A stretch of 64,000 nucleotides of DNA from Vibrio sp. DW001 (lineage in GTDB: Bacteria; Pseudomonadota; Gammaproteobacteria; Enterobacterales; Vibrionaceae). This document shows positions 1-8,045 of the stretch, in pieces. The notes beneath the pieces were generated by a model. That model was not told the DNA's origin, searched no databases, and was given only the letters and a program-made list of their open reading frames with translations. The translations under genes and the position numbers were made by a program. Position 1 is the first letter of the stretch. Every line of letters begins with the position of its first letter. The DNA lies in the NCBI RefSeq assembly GCF_029016285.1, contig NZ_CP091975.1:1116001-1180000 (forward strand), in the 5' to 3' direction.

Positions 1-488
1 GACATCGCAAGACCTAGGCCTTTAGCAAGTGAAGAAGGCGCAATAGGACCCGTTGTCACCGCAAGGTCTTTAAACATTTCTATTAACCCGAGCACTGTAC
101 CAAGTAGGCCGATTAATGGGCTGATTGCTCCAATAATTGAAAGAAAACGCAGCCCTGATGTGTACTCTTGGCGAATGTTAGCTAACCAAATACTCACGGT
201 TTGTTCTCTTAAGGATTGAGCAAAATTTTTGTGTGTGAGGAGCAGCGCGATCCCCTTTGATAATGTATTTTTTTTCGCCGATTGTTCTTGGATAAGCTCA
301 TTGAGTGCGTCGTTATTGTTTATATCGATGCTTCTAATTTTTCGAATCAGATAAAGACTGGATGTCCTGCTATTTATACTGAGAAAAAGAATGCGCTCTA
401 TTAACAGCATTAGCGTTAAGAGTGAGAGTAGAGTTAGCGGCAAAGCCATCAAGCCCAATTGGCTATGAATCGTCGTCAAGGTGTTCAT
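1..488 (-). CDS. exbB: ExbB, TonB-system proton channel subunit (partial, C-terminus outside window)
   Basis: This is the MotA/TolQ/ExbB-type inner-membrane proton channel that energises TonB. Translating the minus strand from ATG 488 gives MNTLTTIHSQLGLMALPL, a first membrane helix near residues 12-35, a long cytoplasmic segment, and the family signature ending in AISPLIGLLGTVLGLIEMF. The frame stays open to the left edge, so the C-terminus is missing. Its ATG directly follows the tonB stop codon with no spacer, so the two are almost certainly co-transcribed and translationally coupled. In Vibrio an exbD gene normally follows, and it would lie outside this window. The order tonB-exbB opposite hutWXZ matches the TonB1 system of vibrios. 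Confidence 0.93.
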   Translation of the reverse strand, partial: MNTLTTIHSQLGLMALPLTLLSLLTLMLLIERILFLSINSRTSSLYLIRKIRSIDINNNDALNELIQEQSAKKNTLSKGIALLLTHKNFAQSLREQTVSIWLANIRQEYTSGLRFLSIIGAISPLIGLLGTVLGLIEMFKDLAVTTGPIAPSSLAKGLGLAM

Positions 489-1238
489 TTATCTATCCAA
501 TTTAAAGTTTACGGGTATCTGTACTCGATGAGCGATGGCGTGACCCCGGTCGGTCGAAACGTCGAATTTCCAGTTTGATATCGCGGTTAATGCAGCACCG
601 TCTAATGTCGAAAAACCAGAAGAATCGACGATAAACTGCTTGATCTGGTTTCCATGGTCATCGATCCAAACCTCTATAAGCACTTTGCCTTGTTGACCGC
701 GTCTTTTCGCTAACCGTGGATAGCTGACAGGGGTTGGTCTTGCTGTAAAGGTTGGCTTTTTTATGAGCATGGGTGTGGATGCTCTAGATGTACTTACGGC
801 ACTCTCTACTGGCTTGCTCGGTATGTCAGCTCGTGTTGAGGTTTTTGTTTCTTTAATGAGTGGTTCTTTTTCAACCGTTAACGCTCGTTCGTTTTTAATA
901 TCACTACTCTTCGTCATTTTGTTTTTGGTTGTAACCCTTTCTGCTATTGGTTTGATTGGAACGATTGTTTTTTTTGGATCGATAGGTTTTTTTAATTCAG
1001 TATCTTTTTTTACTGCTTGTTTTTCGACAATAGTCGGCTGCGATTTTTGCGGTTCAACGTGTGTCTCTTGTGGGATAGGCATTGCTTTTTTAGGTGCTGC
1101 GACGAATTGCAAATGCATGTTTGCTGTTGTCGAATCCAGAGAGACAGTCAACGCATTCTGTGCCGGTTGAGCCAATAACATAAGGCTATGCAGTGCAAGA
1201 GAAACACTTCCAAATATCACATATCGTTTACCGTTCAA
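489..1238 (-). CDS. tonB: TonB energy-transducing protein (TonB1 type)
   Basis: This 249-residue periplasm-spanning protein couples the ExbBD proton motive force to TonB-dependent receptors. An N-terminal membrane anchor (about residues 7-25) is followed by a Pro/Lys-rich spacer with repeated PKK/KKP/PIP motifs (about 48-165). The C-terminal TonB domain carries YPRLAKRRGQQGKVLIEVWI and ends in VNFKLDR. It is divergent from hutW across a 174-bp region with a Fur-like palindrome, so iron repression is likely. Its stop codon abuts the exbB start. The predicted client is the heme receptor at 3941-6079. The family assignment is secure; the TonB1 label rests on gene order. Confidence 0.93.
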   Translation of the reverse strand: MNGKRYVIFGSVSLALHSLMLLAQPAQNALTVSLDSTTANMHLQFVAAPKKAMPIPQETHVEPQKSQPTIVEKQAVKKDTELKKPIDPKKTIVPIKPIAERVTTKNKMTKSSDIKNERALTVEKEPLIKETKTSTRADIPSKPVESAVSTSRASTPMLIKKPTFTARPTPVSYPRLAKRRGQQGKVLIEVWIDDHGNQIKQFIVDSSGFSTLDGAALTAISNWKFDVSTDRGHAIAHRVQIPVNFKLDR

Positions 1239-1291
1239 AGTAGACCCTTAGAATGATGTCAGTACATCTAGATAATCAATTTTCGAGTAGA

Positions 1292-1332
1292 TTGTAAATG
1301 ATAATACGAATGAGATCAATTATCATTTACAA
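1292..1332. promoter_or_regulatory. Fur-like operator palindrome in the tonB/hutW divergent promoter region
   Basis: TTGTAAATGATAAT at 1292-1305 is repeated as its exact reverse complement ATTATCATTTACAA at 1319-1332, with a 13-bp spacer. Each arm contains ATGATAAT/ATTATCAT, the core of the gamma-proteobacterial Fur box. The spacing would allow two overlapping or adjacent Fur dimers controlling both tonB-exbB and hutWXZ. Iron repression of both operons is known in vibrios; the Fur assignment here is inferred from sequence. Confidence 0.8.
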
Positions 1333-1412
1333 ATGTAAAAATTGACGGTAGTATTCTTGGAAATCTAAGAACGCTTTAAAAATAAGATATTTAGTAAGGT
1401 TAATGCTCACTC

Positions 1413-2765
1413 ATGATTATTGATTTAGACGATGTTAATTTGGTTGGATGCCACTCTCCTGACCCGATAAGCACGGCATTTGTTAGAAAAGCTAGTGCAC
1501 ATGCAGGAGGGCAATCTACGCCCATTAGTGAGGAAAACGTTCAGTTTGAGTTGACACGTAGGTTAAAACAGCAGGGGGGAAATAATCGTTCTCGTTGCCT
1601 GTATGTACACATTCCCTTCTGTCGAGTTCGTTGTACGTTCTGTAATTTTTTCCAATATGCCTCTAGCAAAAATTTGATAGAAAATTATTTTCAGGCGCTA
1701 TTAGCAGAGCTTCGTTGGAAATCTCAATTCGAATGGACGCAATCGCAGCCGTTTCACGCGGTATATATAGGTGGAGGTACACCCACGGATTTAAGTGCTG
1801 AGCAGCTAGAAATATTAGGCAAAACAATTAGACATTTATTCCCATTAACATCGGATTGTGAACTTACGCTTGAAGGTAGATTGAATGGATTTAACTCAGA
1901 AAAATTTGAGCGTGCGTTAGAAGGTGGATTCAATCGTTTTTCTTTTGGTATTCAGTCATTTAACTCAAAGGTAAGACGAGCAGCAAAGCGACTGGATGAT
2001 AGAGAATACGTGCTAAACAAAGTTCAAGAGTTGGTCCGTTATAACGCCGCGCCTATTGTTCTTGATCTGCTTTATGGGTTGCCTCATCAAACATTAGATA
2101 TTTGGGAACAAGACCTGAATGACTACGTGGTATCAGGGGCTCATGGAGTTGACTTATATCAGTTGATTGAAATGAAGGGATTTCCTATGGCTCAACTGGT
2201 CGAAAAAGGTAAATTACCTGCGCCTGCAGATACCGCATTGAAAGCCAGAATGTATCAATTTGGTGTTCAATTTATGGATCAACATCACCAGAAGAGATTG
2301 AGTGTAAATCACTGGGCTTCTTCTAACAGGGAAAGAAGTATTTATAACAGCCTGGCTAAAACAACCGCAGAAGTATTACCTTTAGGAGCAGGCGCAGGAG
2401 GGAATATTGGAGGGATTCAAATGATGCATACGAGAGATATGGGCGCTTATATCGAGGCGGTGACCAACCAGAAATTTCCAACAGAGATGGCGTTTGAGGC
2501 CCCAATTACCCGGGGTATTAGTGCAGAAGTAAAATCGGCTTTTGATCAAGGTGTATTAGCAAAACACCGCCTTGATTCACTCTATGGTGAAACGTTATTT
2601 GAGGCGCTACGACCATTGTTTAGCGCATGGCAAAACAATGGTCTCGTTAACCTAGAAAAAGAATACCTTACTTTAACGGTCGCGGGACAGTTTTGGTCCG
2701 TCACATTGGCTCAAAATCTTATTGAAGTCATCGAAAATAATTATAATTTAGTACGTGCTGCGTAG
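1413..2765 (+). CDS. hutW: HutW, radical-SAM heme-utilisation protein (HemN-like)
   Basis: This 450-residue protein of the HemN/HutW/ChuW radical-SAM family is associated with heme use and, in relatives, anaerobic heme ring opening. The [4Fe-4S]/SAM motif CxxxCxxC is present at Cys70, Cys74 and Cys77 (HIPFCRVRCTFCNF). The SAM-binding GGGTP is at 120-124 and the family QSFNSKVRR segment follows. Length fits HutW. It is the first gene of hutW-hutX-hutZ, with 15 bp before hutX, and diverges from tonB over a Fur-like palindrome. True coproporphyrinogen oxidase activity is unlikely given this context. Confidence 0.93.
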   Translation: MIIDLDDVNLVGCHSPDPISTAFVRKASAHAGGQSTPISEENVQFELTRRLKQQGGNNRSRCLYVHIPFCRVRCTFCNFFQYASSKNLIENYFQALLAELRWKSQFEWTQSQPFHAVYIGGGTPTDLSAEQLEILGKTIRHLFPLTSDCELTLEGRLNGFNSEKFERALEGGFNRFSFGIQSFNSKVRRAAKRLDDREYVLNKVQELVRYNAAPIVLDLLYGLPHQTLDIWEQDLNDYVVSGAHGVDLYQLIEMKGFPMAQLVEKGKLPAPADTALKARMYQFGVQFMDQHHQKRLSVNHWASSNRERSIYNSLAKTTAEVLPLGAGAGGNIGGIQMMHTRDMGAYIEAVTNQKFPTEMAFEAPITRGISAEVKSAFDQGVLAKHRLDSLYGETLFEALRPLFSAWQNNGLVNLEKEYLTLTVAGQFWSVTLAQNLIEVIENNYNLVRAA

Positions 2766-2780
2766 TCTGGAGAGAAAACA

Positions 2781-3311
2781 ATGAATCTGTCTTGCCCAAT
2801 AGAAGAGATCAGAAAAAGGATATTTGAACTTAATGAACAAGAACCGAACATTTCCGTCGCGGAGATGGCAAGTAAAGTGGAAATATCGGAAGGAGAAGCG
2901 ACACTAGCGCTGCCGAGTCACTATGTTTATTCCTTTGACGGAGGTTGTACCCAAACTATTTTGCAGGCATTACCATCTTGGGGAAATGTGACCACTATCG
3001 TTCATTCCCACGGGTCAATTTTTGAGACTAAAGCCCCGTTTCCTAAAGGGAAGGTTTCGCATGGTTACTATAACCTTATGGGCAGGAGAGATGGTGAATT
3101 GAATGGCCATTTGAAGATCGATCTTGTTACTGACGTTGCGTTTGTGTCTAAGCCATTTCGTGGAATGGAAAGCCATTTCATCGGTTTCTACGAGCAAGCC
3201 GGAAACTGTGTATTTAAAGTCTATTTAGGCAGAGATAAAAAACGCCAGATATTAACCGGTCAAATAGAATTATTTAGAAGCTTACAGAGGGATCTGAGCA
3301 ATGGAAAATAA
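2781..3311 (+). CDS. hutX: HutX, cytoplasmic heme-binding/carrier protein
   Basis: This 176-residue protein belongs to the HutX/ChuX family, which binds heme in the cytoplasm and passes it to HutZ. Visible family features are an N-terminal helical part (residues 1-45), the central HSHGSIFETKAPFPKGKVSHGYYNLMG segment, shown here only as landmarks HSHGSIFE and PKGKVSHGYYN, and a C-terminal GxxESHFIGFY strand. A good ribosome site (GGAGAG) lies 7 bases before ATG 2781. The 3' end overlaps hutZ by 11 bp, indicating translational coupling. Confidence 0.92.
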   Translation: MNLSCPIEEIRKRIFELNEQEPNISVAEMASKVEISEGEATLALPSHYVYSFDGGCTQTILQALPSWGNVTTIVHSHGSIFETKAPFPKGKVSHGYYNLMGRRDGELNGHLKIDLVTDVAFVSKPFRGMESHFIGFYEQAGNCVFKVYLGRDKKRQILTGQIELFRSLQRDLSNGK

Positions 3312-3819
3312 ACAACGCCGAATACAGAATCGGATTGGAAATGATATTTTAGAGTTTCGTCAGAATCAAAAAACACTGCAATTAGCCACACTTACTCATG
3401 ACGGTTGTCCGCATGTAAGTTATACCCCATTTGTTTATTTGCCTGATGGTTACTACATCTTGATCAGTGATATAGCGAAGCATGGGCAGAATTTAAAAAA
3501 TCATCAACAGGTTTCAATCATGATGATAGAGGATGAACAAGATTGCAAAAGTATCTATGCACGAAAGCGTTTGAGTTTTGATACCAAAGCAAACCTCGTT
3601 CACAGAGAATCGGATTCTTGGTTAACGGCGATCAGTGCACTTGAACAACGATTTGGAGAAATTGTTAGTAATTTGAGCAAACTAGGCGATTTTCACATGT
3701 ATCAACTTATCCCAGAAAAAGGGCGCTTTGTGAAAGGTTTTGGCAAAGCGTTTGATATCTCGGGAAGCGATAGAGTGGATATCGTTCATTTAGATGGAGG
3801 CCATATAAATAATAAATAG
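3301..3819 (+). CDS. hutZ: HutZ, heme-degrading enzyme (FMN-binding split-barrel fold)
   Basis: This 172-residue HutZ/HugZ family protein frees iron from heme delivered by HutX. The split-barrel core is visible around LATLTHDGCPHVSYTPFVYLP (landmarks TLTHDG and SYTPFVYL) and ISDIAKHGQNL. The C-terminal HLDGGHINNK supplies His168, the probable counterpart of the proximal heme ligand His170 of V. cholerae HutZ. The start lies inside hutX (11-bp overlap), preceded by GAGGGATCTGAGCA. It is the last gene of the hutWXZ operon; the next gene begins 121 bp later. Confidence 0.93.
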   Translation: MENKQRRIQNRIGNDILEFRQNQKTLQLATLTHDGCPHVSYTPFVYLPDGYYILISDIAKHGQNLKNHQQVSIMMIEDEQDCKSIYARKRLSFDTKANLVHRESDSWLTAISALEQRFGEIVSNLSKLGDFHMYQLIPEKGRFVKGFGKAFDISGSDRVDIVHLDGGHINNK

Positions 3820-3940
3820 AGCCGCACCATCATACGTGATTTAAATATCAAAAAATAATTCACAACTATAAAGGACCGGATGAGACATCAAATCTCGTTT
3901 GTGAGTTTGTTCGCCTAAAAAATGAATAAAGGAAAGAAAA

Positions 3941-6079
3941 ATGATTAATAAAACAAGAATAGCGGTGGCGATAGCGGGGGTGCTTTCACTACCAACAACG
4001 ACGAATGCGGAAACATACTCTCTTGACGAAGTAGTGGTTTCGGGGACACGTACGGAACAAAGTAAGAAAGATGTATCGTCTTCAATCGACGTGATTTCTG
4101 CAGAAGATATGAACAAAAATGTAGTGAGTGATTTGAAACAGGTGTTTCAATATACTCCCGGGGTTGATGCTCAAGGTTCGGGTCGTTTTGGTGTTTCAGG
4201 TGTCAATATCAGAGGTGTTGAAGAGAGCCGAGTCAAAATGATGGTGGATGGTGTTCAACAACCAACGCCTTATAACCCTGGTTCAAGCGAACAGCGCAAA
4301 TACCCTAATACGATTGAAGTCGATACACTGCAATCAATAGAGGTGAATAAAGGCCCTTCTTCTACCCTATATGGTTCTGACGCTTTGGGTGGTGTCGTAT
4401 TAATGCGTACCAAATCTCCTCAAGATTACCTTACCACATCGGGTGACGAGCATCGATTTGGTATAAAAAGTGGTTACGCTTCGGCGAGTGATGAATTTAA
4501 AACAACGGTTAACTGGGCGATGCGCAAGGATAAGCTCGAAACCTTATTGATGGCAACCTATGCCAATGGGCATGAAACTGAGACGCACGGTTCAGGTGAT
4601 TCGATTGAAGGCCCTGATCGTGGTGCTGCGAACCCAGCAGACAAAGAGTTAGGTAATCTACTTGGCAAAGCCTTCTATCAAGTCAATCAAGACAATCGAA
4701 TCGGCCTCACGGTTGAATACTATAATCAGCAGTACGATGAAGACGAATTGAACTATAACGGTTATAGCATTATGCCGGGGTTTACCTACACTGATAGTTA
4801 TAACAAGGATATTAATGAGCGTTTTCGTATCGGTTTAGAGCATCAAATGTTTATGGAGGCATTGCTCGCGGACTCTTTAGATTGGTCAATCAATTATCAA
4901 GATTCGAGTTCATTGTCGAAAAATTATGATACGACAGGTTTTTCTGGTCAACGTATGCGGGAACGAGATGCTTCAGACAAATCGATTCAGGTGGATACCC
5001 AATTGTCTAAAATTACGATGATTGATGGCAATGCACATGAGTTTACCTATGGGGCTATGTTTTTAAATAATGATTTTGCGTTAGATAATACAGATTATAA
5101 ATATGATTTTGGCACTGTTACACCGGGGAGCACGGGGATTCCCGATGCGAATGTCATCCAGTGGGGTGTATTTGTCCAAGACCAGGCTTTCTTTATGCAA
5201 GAGCGCCTAATTGTTACCGCGGGGCTTCGTTTTGATTCTTTTTCTGCTGACCCAAGTACTGACACGGGTTATACAACAGAATATGCAAAAAATAGTGACA
5301 GTGCAGTGACAGGGAAGTTTGGTTCGGTTTATCATTTGAATGATCAGCTTTCGTTATTTGGTCAAGTGAGCCAAGGCTTTAAAGCACCAACCGTCTACGA
5401 TCTGTATTACTTTTATAATCAAGGGGCAATTATTGAAGCTAACCCTGACTTAAAAGCGGAGAGAAGTACGGCCTATGAGCTTGGATTACGTGGTGAAAAT
5501 AGCTCAGCGCGCTTTGAGTTCGCGATGTTCTACAATGATTACACAGACTTTATTACTCAAGAGGTCACGGGCGAACGAGGCGGTAAGGATGTTATTACCA
5601 AAAAGAATCTTGATGAGGTTGAGATATATGGTGTTGAATTTAGCTCAACCATCTACCTTGACCAGATGTTTTCCGCCCCTCAAGGAATGTATAGCCGTGT
5701 CAGTGTTTCCTATTTAGATGGCGAAGACAAGAAAACAGGTGACGCATTAGATTCAGTTGCACCGCTAACGGGTGTTATCGGTTTGGGTTTGGATAGAGAT
5801 GTTTATGGTGCAGCGTTGAATGTAAAAATGGTTGCGGCTAAAGATGATTGGCAAGCCGATGATAATGAAAATGTTTCGGGTTATACGTTAGTCGATTTTA
5901 CGACGTATTATCAACCTACTCAAGATGTAAGAGTATCAGCAGGTTTGTTTAATGTTTTGGATAAAAAGTATTGGTTATACGATGACATCGCTGGACGAAC
6001 AGCGACGAACAGCTTTAACAAAGATATAAAATCGCAACCCGGGCGTAATTGGGGTGTAGCGGTGGATTACCAATTCTAG
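3941..6079 (+). CDS. TonB-dependent heme/hemoglobin outer-membrane receptor (HutA/HutR type)
   Basis: This 712-residue outer-membrane receptor imports heme and is energised by TonB/ExbBD. A signal peptide (residues 1-23, ending TTTNA) precedes a TonB box-like YSLDEVVVSGTRTE. A plug domain follows (VNIRGVEESRVKMMVDGVQQ region; NKGPSSTLYGSDALGGVV), then a 22-strand barrel ending in VAVDYQF with terminal Phe. FKAPTVYDLYY and ANPDLKAE resemble the FRAP/NPNL boxes of heme receptors. SD AGGAAAG lies just before ATG 3941. The upstream 121 bp show no clear Fur box, so it may be read through from hutZ. Whether it is the HutA or HutR orthologue cannot be settled here. Confidence 0.88.
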   Translation: MINKTRIAVAIAGVLSLPTTTNAETYSLDEVVVSGTRTEQSKKDVSSSIDVISAEDMNKNVVSDLKQVFQYTPGVDAQGSGRFGVSGVNIRGVEESRVKMMVDGVQQPTPYNPGSSEQRKYPNTIEVDTLQSIEVNKGPSSTLYGSDALGGVVLMRTKSPQDYLTTSGDEHRFGIKSGYASASDEFKTTVNWAMRKDKLETLLMATYANGHETETHGSGDSIEGPDRGAANPADKELGNLLGKAFYQVNQDNRIGLTVEYYNQQYDEDELNYNGYSIMPGFTYTDSYNKDINERFRIGLEHQMFMEALLADSLDWSINYQDSSSLSKNYDTTGFSGQRMRERDASDKSIQVDTQLSKITMIDGNAHEFTYGAMFLNNDFALDNTDYKYDFGTVTPGSTGIPDANVIQWGVFVQDQAFFMQERLIVTAGLRFDSFSADPSTDTGYTTEYAKNSDSAVTGKFGSVYHLNDQLSLFGQVSQGFKAPTVYDLYYFYNQGAIIEANPDLKAERSTAYELGLRGENSSARFEFAMFYNDYTDFITQEVTGERGGKDVITKKNLDEVEIYGVEFSSTIYLDQMFSAPQGMYSRVSVSYLDGEDKKTGDALDSVAPLTGVIGLGLDRDVYGAALNVKMVAAKDDWQADDNENVSGYTLVDFTTYYQPTQDVRVSAGLFNVLDKKYWLYDDIAGRTATNSFNKDIKSQPGRNWGVAVDYQF

Positions 6080-6107
6080 GTTTCCCTTATCTTGTACTCT
6101 TTTAACC

Positions 6108-6142
6108 AAAAGCCGCCTTTGCATTAAAAAGGCGGCTTTTTT
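6108..6142 (+). terminator. Rho-independent terminator after the heme receptor
   Basis: AAAGCCGCC and GGCGGCTTT pair around a short A-rich loop and are followed by a T tract. It lies 29 bp after the receptor stop and directly before the ABC exporter start, so that gene probably depends on read-through or a promoter within this short gap. Confidence 0.88.
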
Positions 6143-6146
6143 AAAT

Positions 6147-7949
6147 TTGGATCAAATAGTGTCAAATCAGGCAGTAAAAGAAATCAATATAGAATGGCTA
6201 TATGGTCATGCCATACAACATAAGAAGAAACTGGTTGTGGCAAATTGCGTTGCTGTTTTGGCTGCGGTTATCAGTGTACCAATACCTTTAATGCTTCCAT
6301 TGTTAGTTGATGAAGTACTTCTACAACAACCAGGTTCTGGCATTGCATTCCTTAATCGATTAATACCTACATCATTACATAGTCCTCAAGGCTATATAGC
6401 GATGGTTTTACTGCTCATTATTATGATGCGCCTAGTCAGCCAGGGGCTGAATATATTACAAGCTCGTCAGTTTACTTTAGTGTCTAAGTCGCTCACTTGC
6501 ACACTACGAAAAAGACTTTTAGAAAAACTCGGCCAAATCAATATGCGTCAGTACGAAGAGAGGGGAAGTGGTGCTCTGACTTCTTATCTCGTCACGGATA
6601 TCGAAACCGTTGATAAGTTTATCGGTTCGACTATGAGTCGATTTGTGGTCAGTGTTCTATCGATTATCGGAATTTCGATGGTTTTGTTTTGGTTAGATTG
6701 GAAACTGGCGCTTTTCATCATTTTACTTAATCCAGTCATTGTACTGCTGTCCAAAAAGATGGGCCATAAAGTAAAAGAACTAAAGAAAAAAGAGAATCAT
6801 TCCTTTGAAAGATTTCAGCAACGATTAGTCGAAACGCTGGATGGCCTGTATCAGTTGAGAGCGTCAAATAGAGAGCGAGAATATCTAGAAAGATTAATGC
6901 AAGATGCCGATGGTATCAGGCAAGATGCTGATAATTATGCGTGGCAATCGGATGCAGCCAATCGAATTTCTTTTTTATTATTTCTCGTTGGTTTTGAAAT
7001 ATTTCGAGCAGTGGCGATGGTGATGGTGCTGATGGGCGATCTTACTGTGGGCCAAATATTTGCCGTCTTTGGTTACCTTTGGTACCTGCTTTCACCTATA
7101 CAGGATTTGCTTAGCATACAATATTCTTGGTTTAGTGCATCAGCAGCAATGAAGCGTTTAAATGGTTTGTTAATGTTGGAAGAGGAGAAGGTGTACCTAC
7201 CAAAACTTGTTCCTTTTGAGAGAAACCAGTCGTTTGATATAGAGTTTAAGAACATTGAATTTGCCTATGACTCAGAAAGACGGGTTATCGATGATCTGAG
7301 TTTATGTATTCCTAGAGGAAAACGAGTTGCTTTGGTTGGTGCGTCTGGAGGGGGTAAATCGACACTTATTCAGTTGTTGCTTGGTATCTATCAAAAAAAC
7401 AACGGGGACATTTTAATCAATGGTCATCCCATAGAGGATGTCGGTTATGAAAGCTTAAGAGATAGGTTAGCTGTTGTGTTACAGCATCCTATGATCTTCA
7501 ACGATAGCTTAAGAGAAAATCTTACTTTGGGTGAGAGTTACAGTGATGAAGAACTTTGGAGCGCGCTTAAGGTTGCTCAACTGTATGAGTTTGTGATTGC
7601 GCTACCAGATCAATTGAATTCCGAACTCGGCCGCCAAGGTGTTAAGTTATCGGGGGGGCAAAGACAGCGTTTAGCGATTGCGAGAATGGTACTGGTTAAC
7701 CCTGATTTCGTGGTGCTAGATGAAGCTACATCGGCGTTAGACACGTCGACAGAATCCGCATTACACCATGCTTTGAATACGTTTCTCGACGGTAAAACAA
7801 CGTTGATAGTGGCGCATCGATTATCGGCTGTAAAACAAGCTGATTTGATTTATGTGCTGGAGGATGGAAAAGTTATTCAATCTGGGAATCATCATGAGCT
7901 TGTTCAAAAAGAAGGGTTGTATCAGACGCTTTATGGCACTCAGATGTAG
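6147..7949 (+). CDS. ABC exporter, fused membrane and ATPase domains
   Basis: This 600-residue half-transporter has an N-terminal six-helix exporter domain (about residues 25-335) and a C-terminal ATPase. Walker A GASGGGKST starts near residue 398, the signature LSGGQRQRLA near 501, Walker B FVVLDEAT follows, and the H-loop is IVAHRLSAV. It looks like the MsbA/lipid or peptide exporter superfamily; the substrate is unknown. The longest frame starts with TTG at 6147, only five bases after the preceding terminator. GTG at 6159 is an equally plausible start. It sits behind the heme receptor and could serve heme or siderophore traffic, but that is only position-based. Confidence 0.85.
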   Translation: MDQIVSNQAVKEINIEWLYGHAIQHKKKLVVANCVAVLAAVISVPIPLMLPLLVDEVLLQQPGSGIAFLNRLIPTSLHSPQGYIAMVLLLIIMMRLVSQGLNILQARQFTLVSKSLTCTLRKRLLEKLGQINMRQYEERGSGALTSYLVTDIETVDKFIGSTMSRFVVSVLSIIGISMVLFWLDWKLALFIILLNPVIVLLSKKMGHKVKELKKKENHSFERFQQRLVETLDGLYQLRASNREREYLERLMQDADGIRQDADNYAWQSDAANRISFLLFLVGFEIFRAVAMVMVLMGDLTVGQIFAVFGYLWYLLSPIQDLLSIQYSWFSASAAMKRLNGLLMLEEEKVYLPKLVPFERNQSFDIEFKNIEFAYDSERRVIDDLSLCIPRGKRVALVGASGGGKSTLIQLLLGIYQKNNGDILINGHPIEDVGYESLRDRLAVVLQHPMIFNDSLRENLTLGESYSDEELWSALKVAQLYEFVIALPDQLNSELGRQGVKLSGGQRQRLAIARMVLVNPDFVVLDEATSALDTSTESALHHALNTFLDGKTTLIVAHRLSAVKQADLIYVLEDGKVIQSGNHHELVQKEGLYQTLYGTQM

Positions 7950-7961
7950 GACCAAAAACAA

Positions 7962-8000
7962 TAAAAAAAGGTAAGACTTCTGAAGTCTTACCTTTTTATT
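7962..8000. terminator. Bidirectional terminator between ABC exporter and rne
   Basis: AAAAGGTAAGACTTC pairs with GAAGTCTTACCTTTTT across a 1-2 base loop. It has A tracts on one side and T tracts on the other, so it can end the exporter transcript and the convergent rne transcript. Confidence 0.88.
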
Positions 8001-8045
8001 TATGCTTTATCTAGCAACGGACGTTAAGGGTGTAGTGTCAACAAA

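Noticed and set aside
763..1170. Open frame on the plus strand opposite tonB
   Set aside because: It is a compositional mirror of the Pro/Lys-rich tonB spacer, with no ribosome site or family resemblance.
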